From positions 228,388,501 to 228,452,500 of the forward strand of contig JAUMIR010000004.1 of the NCBI GenBank assembly GCA_030847615.1: a DNA stretch of 64,000 nucleotides, read 5' to 3'. The position numbers and the translations under genes are program-made. The notes below the pieces were generated by a model. That model was given only the letters and a program-made list of their open reading frames with translations, did not search any database and was not told where the DNA came from. The DNA is from Gambelia wislizenii. Lineage: Eukaryota; Chordata; Lepidosauria; Squamata; Crotaphytidae. This document shows, piece after piece, positions 33,401 to 44,980 of the stretch (positions within the stretch are counted from its first letter, which is position 1; every line of letters begins with the position of its first letter).

Positions 33401-34085
33401 CCTCTACCCGCACATCTGACCAATCTGCTGTCAATTTCCACCTTCGCCGAGAAGTCATAGTGTTCTGAATTGGATGTTGAAATGAGTGATAAAGTGCATA
33501 TCTTCACCAAAATCTGTGAAGGATCTTCCTGCACACCTTGCCTCCTTCTGAATACTGCAAATCTCCTTTGGATCTTGTTCTCTGTGAATTCTATGAGGAG
33601 TATTTTCACCATTTAGACAGCCCCATATAGTCTGTTGAATCCATGTGGTTGTCACTTGAGGATAAACGCAGTGTGTATTATGTCCAGCTACCATGCTGTC
33701 AGGTATATGCACTTTCTGATCATTGTCAGATTTGCTGTAGCCACTCTAAACAGATGATGTTCTTCAGGAACTGTGCCATTTGTGAGGTGGGGCCGGGGTT
33801 GGAATGACAAGAGGCTGGGCATCATCAAAGTGATTTGTAGGCTTATGGGAATGGGCACTTCATATCAGAGGATCATGACTAAAGTACACATTGTTCTGGA
33901 GAGGCATATTTCAGGGATCATCAAAACATTCCATTACAAACAATTGGGTAACCAGATCCTTCTGATAACCTTACAGGCAGGATTATTTTGGGTCAGACTG
34001 GAAGAGGAGCAGAGAGAGTGGTACCTCTTACCCACCCACCCCACCCACAAGTGGCCCTGAGAAGGCTTTGGACCCTAACGTGACA
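30422..34085. other. Long mostly unique tract with MITE pieces
   Basis: I see a possible small MITE at 30927-31084 (GGCCTTATCT ends), a (GT)n run at 31363-31381, a foldback-MITE relative at 31705-31855 (GCTATAATTGTGTAGTGTGA), and the CTTGTCTATA element annotated next. No host exon recognised. Confidence 0.4.
33033..33623. mobile_element. Non-autonomous DNA transposon, CTTGTCTATA family, copy 2
   Basis: The left end GAGCTTGTCTATATGAG and right end CCATTTAGACAGCCCC match the family ends loosely. Shared internal words include CAAGATGGTAGCC and, near the right end, GTGAATTCTATGAGG followed by TTTAGACAG as in the 58-kb copy. Diverged. Confidence 0.55.
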
Positions 34086-34457
34086 GCCACAGGCAGGGCC
34101 GGTTTAACCAGTCTGCCAAACCAGCATTGACAGCGGGGGGGGGGTGAGGTCAAAGAGGGCCCCCTGCTGACCTCCTTATCTGACAAAGGAGACAGCCAGG
34201 AGGAGCCGCTGCTTTGTAGCCCCCTCCTACCCTCCTCCTCCAAAAACCTCCTGCTGGCTTTTTTTTTTAAAAAAACAAAAAAACCAGCGTCTCCCAAACT
34301 AGAAAGAGAAAGAGAAAGAAGAAGCAGCCCTCCATGGTAGAAGCTGGAGGGAGTTTGCTGCTGTAAAATGCAAGCCAGCCAGGCATGTCGGAGATGGGTG
34401 AGTGTGTGTGTGTGAGGGGGGGGATTTTGAGGATTGTCTCTTTCCCTCAGAAAGAGC

Positions 34458-34514
34458 TTCTTCCCTTCCCTTCCCTTCCCTTCCCTTCCCTTCCCTTCCC
34501 TTCCCTTCCCTTCC
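34458..34514. repeat. (CCCTT)n microsatellite
   Basis: About eleven CCCTT units. Frames called across it (for example 34028-34534 minus) are low-complexity artefacts. Confidence 0.95.
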
Positions 34515-34651
34515 CATAGATCCCCCCACCCCATCTTTCCAGCTGCTCTTAGATGTCTTGGTTTCTCTCCTCTCCCTCCCTTCCCCCCTTTCTCATCAGC
34601 TTACTCCCCTTGCTGCCAAGTGAGTTCAACCTGCAAAAGGAATCTGTGTGT

Positions 34652-34872
34652 TTGCCTATGTGCCTTCAAGTCATTTCTGACTAAGGTGAACCTACCATGG
34701 GGTTTTCTGGGCAAGGTTTGTTCAAAGGGGTGTGTGCCTTTGCCTTCCTTTGAAGCTGAGAGAGTGTGACTTTCCCAAGGTCACCCAGTGGGTATTCATG
34801 GCTGAGTAAGGATTCAAACCCTGGTCTCCATAGTCATAGTGCAATGCTGAAACTTCTACAACACTCTAACTC
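34652..34872 (-). mobile_element. Sauria-type SINE, near full length
   Basis: The minus strand shows a tRNA-like head ending in GGTTTGAATCC (B box), then CAGCCATGAATACCCACTGG, GTCACACTCTCTCAGC and the BovB-type 3' end GACTTGAAGGCACATAGG. The most complete Sauria copy in the window. Confidence 0.85.
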
Positions 34873-34999
34873 TTTTAACAGAAGAATATAAAGAATATAA
34901 ATTAAAATTTGGAGTAATATTACTAGGAACAATGGTTTTATTGTTGTCACTAAAACACCAGTATCCCATTAGTGTTATGTGAGAGGCATTGGCCTAGAG

Positions 35000-35351
35000 C
35001 AGTGGTTCTTAACTTTTTCTTTACCAGGGACCCCCTTTGAATATCTTTTGTTGCCCCAAGACTTAACTTAAGATTTAAAACCCTAATAATAATAGCTAAT
35101 AATAATAGCTAACAACAACAACAATACAATTACACCATCCATTAAACTTTCCCTCAGAGACACTCTTGCTTCTTCCTGCAAGTTTGTGGCTGGAGTGGAT
35201 TGAATGGCAATGTGCAGGCCAAGCCAGCCAGCCTTTGCCTTGGTTCCTGTCACGTGGCTACTCCACTACAGGGAGGAGGTGGGCTGAGCAGCCTTCAAGC
35301 CTTTGTGGACCCCCTGTGAGGATATTGCAGACCCCAAGTTAAGAACCACTG
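35000..35351. mobile_element. hAT MITE with 8-bp target duplication
   Basis: 352 bp. Flanks GCCTAGAG (34992-34999) and GGCTAGAG (35352-35359) differ at one base. Ends CAGTGGTTCTTAACTT and GTTAAGAACCACTG. Same family as 30081-30413. Confidence 0.88.
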
Positions 35352-35464
35352 GGCTAGAGAATGCTGGAAAAGGAACAATGCAACCAGACCTTGAGAAGGG
35401 TGCTGGCAGGGGGATTCTGGGAGGTGTAATCCAAGAGAAACTTTCCCAGGCTCTGAATGCAGCC

Positions 35465-36115
35465 TAGAATCATAGGGCTGGAAGGGACCCCAACAGCCAT
35501 CCCATCCGATCAGCTTCTGCCCTGCAGGAACACACTATCCAAGCATTCCTGACAGATGGCCATCCAACCTATGTTTAAAAAAAACCAAAGAAGGAGTCTC
35601 CACCACACTCCAAGGCAGCAGTATATTCCACTTCTGAACAGCTCTTACTATCAGGAGGTTCTTCCTAATATTCAGGTGGAATATCTTTTCCTGTAGTTTG
35701 AACCCATGGCTCCGTGTCCTAGTCTCTGGAGCAGCAGAAAACAAGTTTGCTCCTTCCTCAGTATGACATCCCTTCAACTATTTAAACATGGCTATCACGT
35801 CACCTCTCAACCTTCTCTTCTCCAGGCTAAGCATACCCAGATCCCTAAGCCGTTCCTCATAGGGCGTAATGGCTTTCAGACCTCCCACCATCCTTCTCAG
35901 TATCTTTCTTGAATTGTTGTGCCCAGAACTGGAAACAGTATTCCAGGTGAGGTCTGACCAAAGCAGAATGGAGTGATACTGTTACTTCCCTTGATCTAGA
36001 CACTACTCCTATTAATGCAGCCTAGAATCGCATTGGCATTTTTTTGCTGCTGCACCACACTGCTAACTCATGTTCAGCTTGTAGTCCACTCTTTCTTTTC
36101 TTTGAGGAGATCTAT
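35465..36115 (-). pseudogene. CR1 LINE 3' end
   Basis: On the minus strand the frame 35535-35777 ends with FHLNIRKNLLIVRAVQKWN and VVETPSLVFFKHRLD, the conserved C-terminus of CR1 ORF2, followed by the 3' UTR that ends at the CCAGCCCTATGATTCTA-type terminus. Strongly 5'-truncated and frameshifted. Confidence 0.85.
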
Positions 36116-36208
36116 AGCATTATGTTAATTGCTAATAAACAAAAAATATTATGTTAGTGCCTATAATATAGTTTTTAAACTAAATTATTGGTGGCAAATT
36201 ATGTAATA

Positions 36209-36656
36209 CAGTAGGTCCCTCTTATCCACTGGGGATTGGTTTGGGGGGGGGGCGTGGTTTCTGAAAACCATGAATAATAGTGAACACCATTGAAAATAAT
36301 GGGACTTCTGGTTTAAAATGCCATAGAGTTGCCTTGGAAGGCCTAGAAAATGGCTAGGGAGGACCCTAGAGGGCTCCAAGGTTCACTCAGCCTTCCATCC
36401 TTTTGTAGGTCGCTAAAATGAGTACCGAGCTTGTGGGGGCAATTTGCTAACACACATTGGAAACTGTTTAATACAGTGTAGATATATAAATTGCTATTGC
36501 TTAAAACAATTTGTAAGCCGCTCTGATAGCCTTGTGGCTGAAGAGCAGGGTATAAATAAATTAATAAATAAAAACATTTTCTAGGAAGACTCTAATGGTA
36601 GGTGTGCTGTTTTGTGTCCCATGGATAATGAATCCATGGATATGGGGGTCCTACTG
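36209..36656. mobile_element. Tigger-like MITE carrying an L2-tailed SINE fragment
   Basis: TA at 36207-36208 and 36657-36658. Ends CAGTAGGTCCCTCTTATCCA and GGATATGGGGGTCCTACTG pair. Inside, about 36370-36582 matches the SINE at 58045-58260 (CCAAGGTTCACTCAGCC, AATTTGTAAGCCGCTCTG, AATAAATAAA tail), so the SINE inserted after the MITE. Confidence 0.8.
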
Positions 36657-36778
36657 TAATCTGAACATCCTGTACGGTGAATAGGTTAGGTTACATTGAC
36701 CTGAGATAAACATATGGGGGCCCCAAAATAAAGCATTGCAGCCCCCCTCCAATTCCTTAAACCAGCCCTGGCCACAGG

Positions 36779-37625
36779 ACTGAAGGTTACCATGCCCCTT
36801 GTGGGGGGTTCCTGGCTGGCTTTCAATTCACTCCCCCTTCCCCCCATACCTTGTCATGCCCAGGACTAAAGGAGCAGAGGAGATGGTGTGCCAGGCAAGA
36901 ATTTAATGGTTTCTGCTCGTCTAGAGTTCAAGAATTATGCATTAAAAGTAATTATATTACCAATAGCATGTTATTTGGGGGAAGGGTAATTAGGGCATAA
37001 TAATATTGTTATGAAATAACGTAAGAGCTGGTAACATCATTTTTGGTGTATCTTGTCATTTTTTCTCATTATGTCTTTTTTAAGGGTCATTTTTGGAGAT
37101 TTTTGCACCTCTCTTACATCTAAAGAGCTAGATTCCAAAGAGAGTGAAAAGCATAGGCCTGCTCACATCTCTCTTGTTTTGGAGAACGCCTGTCCACAGG
37201 GAGCTGGAGACAATGATGGTGATGGTGGCCTCTGAGGTTCACCCAAGAAGTTATATCAGAACACATAACAGCCTGGTTAAAAGACAGCTGTCAAACTCTT
37301 TCAGGTGAGGAGGTTTTGAGAGTGGGATTTTCATATCTGCAGCTCACAGCTCAAGACAGGGGAAATTTAGGCTTACCTGAAACCTTTTATGTTTCATGCA
37401 TTGTTCCTTTGACAACTGTAAGCTATTGCTGGTTAGCCTTCCCTACTCCATTTCCTTTTGATGTGTGTTTTTTGTGTAGTGAATGTCTGAAGTCAAAAGA
37501 TGAATGAAATCCTGCTGGTGTACATTTTATTCTGTTAATAGACACTTTAAAGTTCTGTCTTAATGTGGTGTAAGAGTTTGGAAAGTAACTTTCAGAAGGT
37601 AGTATATTATATATCTTATTATAAA
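36779..37625. other. Unique sequence
   Basis: No repeat or exon recognised. Frames at 37053-37235 and 37316-37507 lack any recognised family. Confidence 0.4.
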
Positions 37626-39385
37626 TCCTCCATGTAATAGAGCTGCCAGACTTACCTTGCTGGCTGGCTCCTCCTCTCCCTGGCGGCCCCCGTGGCCCCC
37701 GTGGTGGTCCGCATGGGGCCCACCATTGTTGTCTTCCCCTTTCTGGCCTGCCCTGTGGGCCAGGAAGGGGCGCAAAAGTAAGCACCAGTCAGGGTGGACC
37801 ACCCCCACCCTGATTGGATGCTAAGGAGGGAGGTAGGGCACTTCTGCCTTTTGCACCAGTTTTGTGACAGTTGCACTACTGCTGCTTTATGGCATGGAGG
37901 TTGGGTATATAATCCGGCTCTGTGCTGGTTCAGCCAGTGGCTCTTTGGGAGTCAAAACAAGAGGATTGTTGGGAGCTGGGCCACCAAAGTGGCTGAAGAT
38001 GGAGCCAAGGCCGGGGGCCGGAGCAGTGGCCGGAGTGGGCAGCGGAGGCCATCGGGTGGTGGTGATGGTGGCCAATGGGTGGCAAGGGCCAACAGGTGGT
38101 GGCGAGCAGCAGGCAGTAGCAGCGAATGGCAGACATTGGGCCACAGGGATTCCACTATGCCATGCAGCTCCATGACCTTCAGTGAGCTGGGAACATCAGG
38201 CAGCTGCGCAACATCTGGCGAGCCTTCGACGGGGTCAACCGGCCAGGGGCGAGGGCAGCGTTCCCTATCATGCTGCAGTAGTTCCTCCAGTGACCACTCT
38301 TCTTCTGCAGAGAGGGACACGAGAGGAAGCGGCGAGAGTGGCAGGAAGGGGAGGAGCAAGAAAAGGAAATGACAGCATTGCTCCAGACACAGACAGGGGA
38401 AGGATTTGGATAGTGAAAAGACTTCAGGTGAGTCATTAGAGTAGGAGGATGTAAGTAAATTCAAGTATTGGAAGGTGGGAGCAACAGAGCTGGGGTTTCC
38501 ACAGTGGGCGCTCAGGTTGTGCACACAACAGGGGTGGGGTGACAAGGGACCTGTACGTGCATGGGACAAGGAGGCAGAGTGTCCTCCAGACATGGGGCTC
38601 ACTTTGTTCAAGAACAATGAGGACCCCCCCCCCAGGGATTCACCTGGACAAAAAGATTTGAGTTCAAATCCTCAAGGGATATTATGTCAATGTCTTCTCC
38701 CTCATCAAAGTGACAAGCGAGGAAGGGAGGGTTTGAAAGAGTGACAAGAAGAGCTCTGACAGAAGCAAAGGGGATCCTGTTGAAGGTTCATTCAGCAACT
38801 GGTTGTTGGGGTACACAGTGTTTATGGGGGTGGTGATGATGATTTACCCTGACAGGGGCTGGCCTTTGGCCAACCATCTGGAGAGCATGCTCAAGGCCAG
38901 AAGTTTGGCTGGTGAGGCAGCAGCCATTGACTACAGTGCAGAGTTTTGAAAGCATGTGTCATGCAATGACAGGCACTGGTGGGATCTCCTCAGTGATAAG
39001 ATCTGGCTTTTCACAGTAGGGCACACATCAAGGGCAAGAGGAAGGTTGCCAAGGTGCCTTGCAGGAAGGAAGCACGGCATCTGGTGTGCTGGGTGTACAA
39101 CTTAGGTAAGTGCTTTTGGGCCCGATGCATGTTTGAGCATAGCTGTGAGTCCTGCTTTGGCACGTACCCTAGAATCAACTGCACGTAGTCCTCATCAGGA
39201 GAGCAGTTGTTTTGGAATGGCCACCCTACTGCCTCTGGATCAAAAAAAGTAGCAGGGTTTGGAGCCAATGCTAGTTAGGGTAGTGCCAAGCAGAACTGAG
39301 CTTGGGGTGACAAGAGGGGGAATGGCATTCACTCCAGTCAAACCACGCTCTGCTCCCTCTTTTTACCCTCTACCCCAACAAGAAG

Positions 39386-40662
39386 GTGGCTGCCTATCTA
39401 GCTGATGGGTTCACATATGGTTTTCATATCCCGTTCTTGGGACATAAGGTAGCAACTGACTTAGGCAACCTCAAGCCTGTGTCAGAGTTGCCTGATGTTC
39501 TGGCTAGAAAAAATGCTAAGGAATGTGAGGCTGGGAGGGTTGCGGGCCCCTTTGCGGAACCTCCCATCGACAACCTCAGGATATCACCATTTGGGCGTAG
39601 TACCTAAGAAGACTCCAGGCGAGTATAGACTCATTCATGATCTGTCTTACCCCAAGGGGTCTTCCATCAATGATGCCATCCTGGTGGAGCTCTGCTCTAT
39701 TAAGTATGCTTCATTGAATCATGCCATCAAATTGATACAGACATGTGGTCAGGGGGTGCTAATGGAAAAATGTGACGTTCAATCTGCTTTCAGGTTGCTC
39801 CGGTTCATCCTGAGGATCACTGTTTATTAGGTTTCAAATTTCAAGGGCAGTGGTACTATGACATGGTGCTACCCCTGGATTGTGCCATCAGTTGTGCTGC
39901 CTTTGAAACATTCAGCATGTTCCTTGAATGGGTATTGCAGCACAGGACAGGGTCCCCTTTCACAAGTCATTACTTGGATGATTTTCTCATGATGGGGCCA
40001 GCTGGGGGCCCGGAGTGTGGGTCTTTCCTTTTTTTTCATTTCAGGTTTTGGTAGAAAAAGTTGGAGTGCCCCTGGTGCCAGAAAAGACTGTTGGACCTGC
40101 CACAACTTTAGTTTACTTGGGGATTCTTTTGGATTCTGTAAAAGGGATATCTTGCCTGCTGGCTGATAAGTTGGCAGGACTCAGAGATCGGCTGTGCAAC
40201 CTCACGTTGTGCAGCAAGGCCACTCTCAGGGAGGTGCAGTCACTATTGAGCCATCTCAATTTTGCTTGCAGGGTGGTGGTGCTGGGGAGGGCATTTTATG
40301 CCAGGTTGGGGGGCATCATGAGGAGTATCCAGTCTCCTCATCATCACATTTGTCTGACAAAGGAGGTCAAAGAAGATATCAGGGTCTGGCTGGAGTTCTT
40401 GGAGGGCTACATGAGATCACATTGTGGCAGGGTCACAAATTTTTGGGAGAAGGGCTACAGGTCCACTCTGATGCTGTCAGTAGCCTGGGGTTTGGGATTT
40501 TCTATAATGGGAATTGGTGTGCACAGCACTGGCTGGAGGAATGGGGGGACGACTGACATTCTGCATGATCTAACATTCCTTGAATTCTTCCTAATTCTAG
40601 TGGTGGTGGTCATCTGGAGTGAGGAATTCAGAGACAAAAAAAGTCTGCTTTTTGTGCAATAA
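39386..40662 (+). pseudogene. DIRS-like reverse transcriptase and RNase H
   Basis: Fragments in shifting frames: IPFLGHKVATDLGNL; KKTPGEYRLIHDLSYPKG (fingers); GVLMEKCDVQSAFRLL (motif with the first catalytic Asp); TSHYLDDFLMMGPAGG (YLDD active site); EKTVGPATTLVYLGILLDS; then VHSDAVSSLGFGIFYNGNW for RNase H. A deletion lies just after IRASLPPEDH-like sequence near 39830. At least four frameshifts make it inactive. Confidence 0.75.
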
Positions 40663-40914
40663 TCAGGCTGTGGTGCAGATTATCAACAGAGATAGGAGAG
40701 AGTCATGAGGCTTGTGTGGAAATTTGTGCTTCTTCGCTTAACATCGAATATCAGCTTCTCCATGCGTCATATTCCTGGCATGAATAATGAGATTGTGGAT
40801 GCCTTGTCTTGCTTCCAGGACACACAGTTCCGCATATTGGCCCTGGGCACAGATCCAGGACCAGCACCCTTCCCCGTGGAGCTATGGCTTCTTGGGAAGG
40901 AACAGTGATTTGGG

Positions 40915-41308
40915 AAGTCCTCAACTCCTTGGTGCCATCGATGCAGGCAAGCTATAGGAGGGCAGTTGGCAAGTTCTTTGCTTTCAGGAGGAGGAACAGA
41001 TTCGGGGGATCCTGGCCAAGATTGGAGTGAGAGGTGTTGTATTACTTTACCTCCTTAAAGGACCAGGGATTGGCTCCTCGTTCCCTTTCATTACACCTGG
41101 CTGGCATTTCCTTCTTCAGCAAGGCAGCGGGATTCGGTGACCCTTGTGCCACCTTTCTCATCCAGAGGGCTGTGGAAGGTTGGCGCAGGACAAGTCATTG
41201 GAAGACTGATGCACGGCAACCAATTTCATACAGCATTCTTGGCAAGTTGGTGGCCAGGCTGCGTGATGTTTGCCAGTCCAGATATGAATCATTCAAGTCA
41301 TATTAAGT
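40915..41308 (+). pseudogene. Tyrosine recombinase N-terminal part, catalytic part missing
   Basis: QASYRRAVGKFFAFRRRN and, in the next frame, FTSLKDQGLAPRSLSLHLAG and ARQPISYSILGKLVARL match the SAM-like core-binding domain of DIRS/Ngaro-type recombinases. The downstream catalytic R...HxxR...Y segment is not found before the 3' UTR-like sequence at 41310-41550, so it has been deleted. Confidence 0.65.
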
Positions 41309-41550
41309 TCACAGAGACCCCCCTTTTCCCCAACAGTTGGGAATATGGGGAGAGTGAGAGGTTGTCAGGCATGCAGGGCCTGGCCAGGACTCCTCCTCCT
41401 TCCTCAGTGGTGGAGTCAGTGGCTAACCAACAGTGATACCATTGACCAGCAGTCGGGTTGGTTGATGTCTGGATCCGGACCCACGGTAATTAGCCAACCA
41501 TTGCAGCTGTTATCAATAAAGTTGTGGCCTTTATTGCATATATATATATA

Positions 41551-42240
41551 TATATATATATACACTTCATTATTACCAATATATCTTTCCAAATATATAC
41601 AATGTGTCTGTCACTATTTGGGGTAAAAGGGGGAGGGGTAGAACATCTGGCCAGAGCATGCAAAGTAATATGTTACCATTGTGAAGGATTTTTTTAAAAA
41701 AGCAAGTTATGTATCACTCATTGATATTTCATTTTTACACTTTAGAAAAAAATAGAATTGATAAGAGAATCCAAAAAGAGGGAAGAATTTCAGTCAAAAT
41801 GCCTAAAAGTACCCTTAGAACACAAAGCAAAGTATAAAATGTTACTTGTTGCACCAGCAGGGTAACATAATTCCTACTTGTTGGAATAATTTTGAAATGT
41901 AACTTTGTTAGTGCATCATTATGAAAAATCTAACACCTTGGAGGAAACTTAGCTCTGGTTAGTACAGGTTGCCCCACATTTACGCAGAATCAGTACCTGT
42001 GGTTTCACTTACACGCAGTTGGGGGGAAAGGTCTTTCTAGGCATGTGGAGGACCATATAGTCACACTGGAAGTGGTCTCTCTGGGCATCAGGAGGTTCTC
42101 CAGCACAACTCTGATCAACTTCAACTGGAAGTTGACCACAAAGTCATGCCCGATGCCCAGAGAGGCATCTTCTGTAGGCATTTTCTAGGTCCTCCAGCAC
42201 AATTCTATGGTATTCTATGGTGATTTTACTATTGCTATTA
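41551..42240. other. Unique sequence after a (TA)n tract
   Basis: (TA)n at 41537-41562. A possible second Tigger-like end TACAGGTTGCCCCACATTTA is at 41965 but no partner was found. Confidence 0.35.
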
Positions 42241-42960
42241 CACTTGTCCCTCCACATTCGTGGGGGTTAGGGGCGCAAGAACCCCGCAAATGTGAAAAAA
42301 ATGCAAATAAAATACATCTCCCCCAGCCCACCCACAACCCCCCCTCCAAAGTGGTGACTGGGCTTTTGAAGCCTTCTAGACACTTCTCAGCTGCCACACC
42401 CGCCCTCCCAAAGCTGCTCTCCAAGCAGAGCCAAACCTGAAAGAGCAGGGAGATCGGGTCTAAAGCACCCACCTCCCTGCTTTCTTGGGGCTTTGGCTCT
42501 CCAGTTTAATTGGAGGCAAACCACAGGAGAGTGGGGGAACTTTAGACCTGATCTGCCCCCTCTCCCTGGGCTTGGCTCTGTCTGAAGTGGAGAGCCAAAG
42601 CCCCCAGAGAGTAAGGAGATCGGGTCTAAAGCATCCACCTCCCTTCTCTCTCAGGGCTTTGGCTCTCCAGTTCAAATGGAGGCAAACCCCAGGAGAGTGG
42701 GGGGGCTCTTTAGACCCAATCTCCCCCTCTCCCTGGGCTTGGCTCTGTCTGAAGTAGAGAGCCAATGCCCCCAGAGAGTAAGGAGATCGGGTCTAAAGTA
42801 TCCACCTCCCTGCTCTCTCGGGCTTTGGCTCTCCAGTTCAAATGGAGGCACACCCCTGAGATGGATGGAGTTCCCTCCCAGAGAGGGGGAGGAGAAGGAG
42901 GAAAAACCACAAATACTCAAAACTGTGAAAGAAAAAGCAGCGAATGTGGAGGGATGACTG
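42241..42960. mobile_element. Tigger-like element expanded by tandem repeat
   Basis: Ends CACTTGTCCCTCCACATTCG and CGAATGTGGAGGGATGACTG are inverted repeats spanning 720 bp; TA precedes the left end and CA follows the right, a mutated TA duplication. The internal part is a tandem array rather than the usual ~230-bp MITE body. Confidence 0.75.
42425..42855. repeat. 166-bp tandem repeat, about 2.6 copies
   Basis: CTTTGGCTCTCCAGTT recurs at 42491, 42657 and 42823 (exact 166-bp spacing), and GAGATCGGGTCTAAAG recurs with the same period. Many overlapping open frames on both strands come from this array and are not genes. Confidence 0.9.
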
Positions 42961-44920
42961 CATAGGCAATAAGTCTGGGAATGTATCCCCCACAGATACA
43001 GGAGGCAACCTATACTGTCATAGCCTCAAAAGTTGCTCATCTTTTATTTACTAAAAGAACCTGATGTGTTTCATCCTGTAGATGCTCTTAAAGCCTTCTT
43101 TAAGGAGCTATGGAAAAACCACAAAACCACAAAAGATACAACATTCAACATAAACATTAATATATTTGTACATTGTTTATATCCTGTGCATGCCCACTTG
43201 AAATCAAAGCTACAGACATTTCTGAGCCAGAAACTCAAAAACCATTTACTAGAAGAATTAAGACCTTAAGAGGGTCAATAGGCCAAAAAGCATTGGTTTT
43301 TTAAAAGCAAATAAAAGACCATCTTTTTATCATGCTGAGACCTCTTGTTTTTCTCCTACTGATTTTATTGGATGCTTTCTAGCTTTTGCTCATTTCAATA
43401 CTGTCAGGTAGAAGCCATGGGATATTTATTAGTGCTTAAAAAACAACAACTTCAAAACAACTTCAAAAATAGTCAGCAGTGTTCTTGCATAAGATAAAGA
43501 ATATAATGTGCTTCTAGTTGATTTTCCCCTTTCCACCACAGGGTGGTTATTGTAAAGATTTCTTCCATTTAGTATCAAGTTATATGGAAGCACGTCTTGA
43601 GTTTTGCTCAACAAATATATTGAGCAGGCCTCAGAAATAAGATATACCAAATAGTTTCCTGGTCATCAACATGATACACATCCATGTGGCTTGAAGGTAA
43701 CTGCTTTCCTGATGTGGGAGGCCATTGTCCAGAAGCACATCTCACCTCCATTTCATTAAGGGAAACAGGAGCAAAAATATCTTCTCCCATCATCACACTC
43801 CAATCTTTGGGGTGTTAGACTTAGTGAACATTATAAAGAAGCCCATCTCATTAGCAATTCTCCATTCTTGATCAGTATGCTATTCACTAACGAAACTGGA
43901 ATCTCTTTCGGTGGTATCAGAGTGGGCTAAAGTTCACATGGTGGCTAATTATATTTTGCTCTCTCTCTCTTTTTAATAAAGAAAGGCAAGATAGATGTGA
44001 ATAAATTGGGGGGGGGGTGAGTGGGCAGAATACTGATTAATATTCATAGCAGGAAAGGTGACAAGGAGCCAAGTCCTCAGATAGGCAGTGAATGAGAAAT
44101 TGTTTTTAATCATAGTACCTTTTGGCTCAGTATCTTACACATTAGTTGAAAACTATGCTAGGCTTTGCAGAAGATCTATGAGTTAAATTCAATGTGAAGA
44201 TTTTCATTCTCATCTTTGTTGCTGTGATTTTTTCCACCCAACTGGAGAGAATGGAATTTCAGCCTTTATTTCCCAAAGATAATTGCAGATATCCATCCCA
44301 GTGAAAAATAATATAAAATAAAACAACATGAGATTATCAGCAGAGAGGACCAACACAGTGTAATAGAAAGAGGATCAACCACTTTCCCATTCTCACTTTG
44401 ACTGGGGAGCCTTATTAGGGTCTCTGTTTCCATTTTGATTTCTCCTATAGATTATTCACTCTCTACAAGTGTTCAGTGTCTTGTATTTCTTCAACTCTAT
44501 AAAATGGCAACTTGAAAAATATTGCTGGGATGCACAGCAAAAAGGCAGACTTGTTTATGTGTTCATAAAGACACCTTCAGAATTGAGGTTATAGGGTCCA
44601 GCACAAGTATTTATTCCATGGTAGTCCTATTGAATTCATTGAAGCATCTTTGCAGGGGCTGGTAGTGGAAGGTTGTGGCATGAAGAGGGAGGCCACCAAG
44701 AACTGCCACTATGTAGCTTCTATTCTTTTTTATTAGGGTTGATTTAGTTTCCCCAAATTTGCTACATTTTCATGTTATGCCAATTATTTATTCATTACAC
44801 AATGAGCAACCCTCCCCCCACAACTTTCACACTCAGGACCATTACTTTCCAAGTTGCTTTATAGACAGAAAACAGAAGATGAATTTCATTGAGATTCTTC
44901 ACAAGTAATGCAGGGGTGCA
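42961..44920. other. Unique sequence, no gene recognised
   Basis: No repeat family or exon identified apart from short low-complexity runs. Confidence 0.4.
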
Positions 44921-44923
44921 CCT

Positions 44924-44980
44924 AAGAAAATCCCATGAGGTTCACGGGGTCACCATAAGTTGACAGATGACTTGAAGGCA
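44924..44980 (+). mobile_element. BovB-tailed SINE 3' fragment
   Basis: AAGAAAATCCCATGAGG, GGGGTCACCATAAGTTG and GATGACTTGAAGGCA match the plus-strand 3' end of the Sauria SINEs. Confidence 0.7.

Larger units (their letters stand above)
34094..36770. mobile_element. hAT element with nested insertions
   Basis: GCCACAGG is present at 34086-34093 and 36771-36778, an exact 8-bp target duplication. Termini CAGGGCCGGTTTAACC and TTAAACCAGCCCTG are inverted repeats. Between them lie a pentamer microsatellite, a Sauria SINE, a hAT MITE with its own duplication, a CR1 3' end, and a Tigger-like MITE that itself contains a SINE tail. Host-element sequence remaining is perhaps 0.9 kb, with no transposase frame seen. 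Confidence 0.85.
37630..41550 (+). mobile_element. DIRS-like tyrosine-recombinase retrotransposon, decayed
   Basis: Order seen: GC-rich 5' region with GGGTATATAATCC (TATA-like, ~37908), a Gly/Ser/Arg-rich Gag-like stretch (37794-38372), a CCCH-type motif (39088-39180), RT with HYLDDFLMMG (39940-40005), RNase H, the N-terminal part of a tyrosine recombinase (about 40915-41305), and an AATAAA at about 41516. The frame shifts several times. RT followed by RNase H and a recombinase, with no integrase or protease seen, fits DIRS or a close relative. 5' and 3' limits are approximate. Confidence 0.7.

Noticed and set aside
34028..34534. 168-aa minus-strand frame
   Set aside because: It consists largely of (CCCTT)n and poly-purine translation inside a hAT element.
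37794..38617. Overlapping long frames on both strands (192, 221, 103, 85 aa)
   Set aside because: GC-rich, low-complexity DNA of the DIRS-like 5' region opens many frames at once. Only the plus-strand Gly/Ser/Arg-rich one could be part of a Gag; none is supported as a host gene.
42387..42965. Seven overlapping frames of 66-101 aa on both strands
   Set aside because: They arise from the 166-bp tandem array inside a Tigger-like element.
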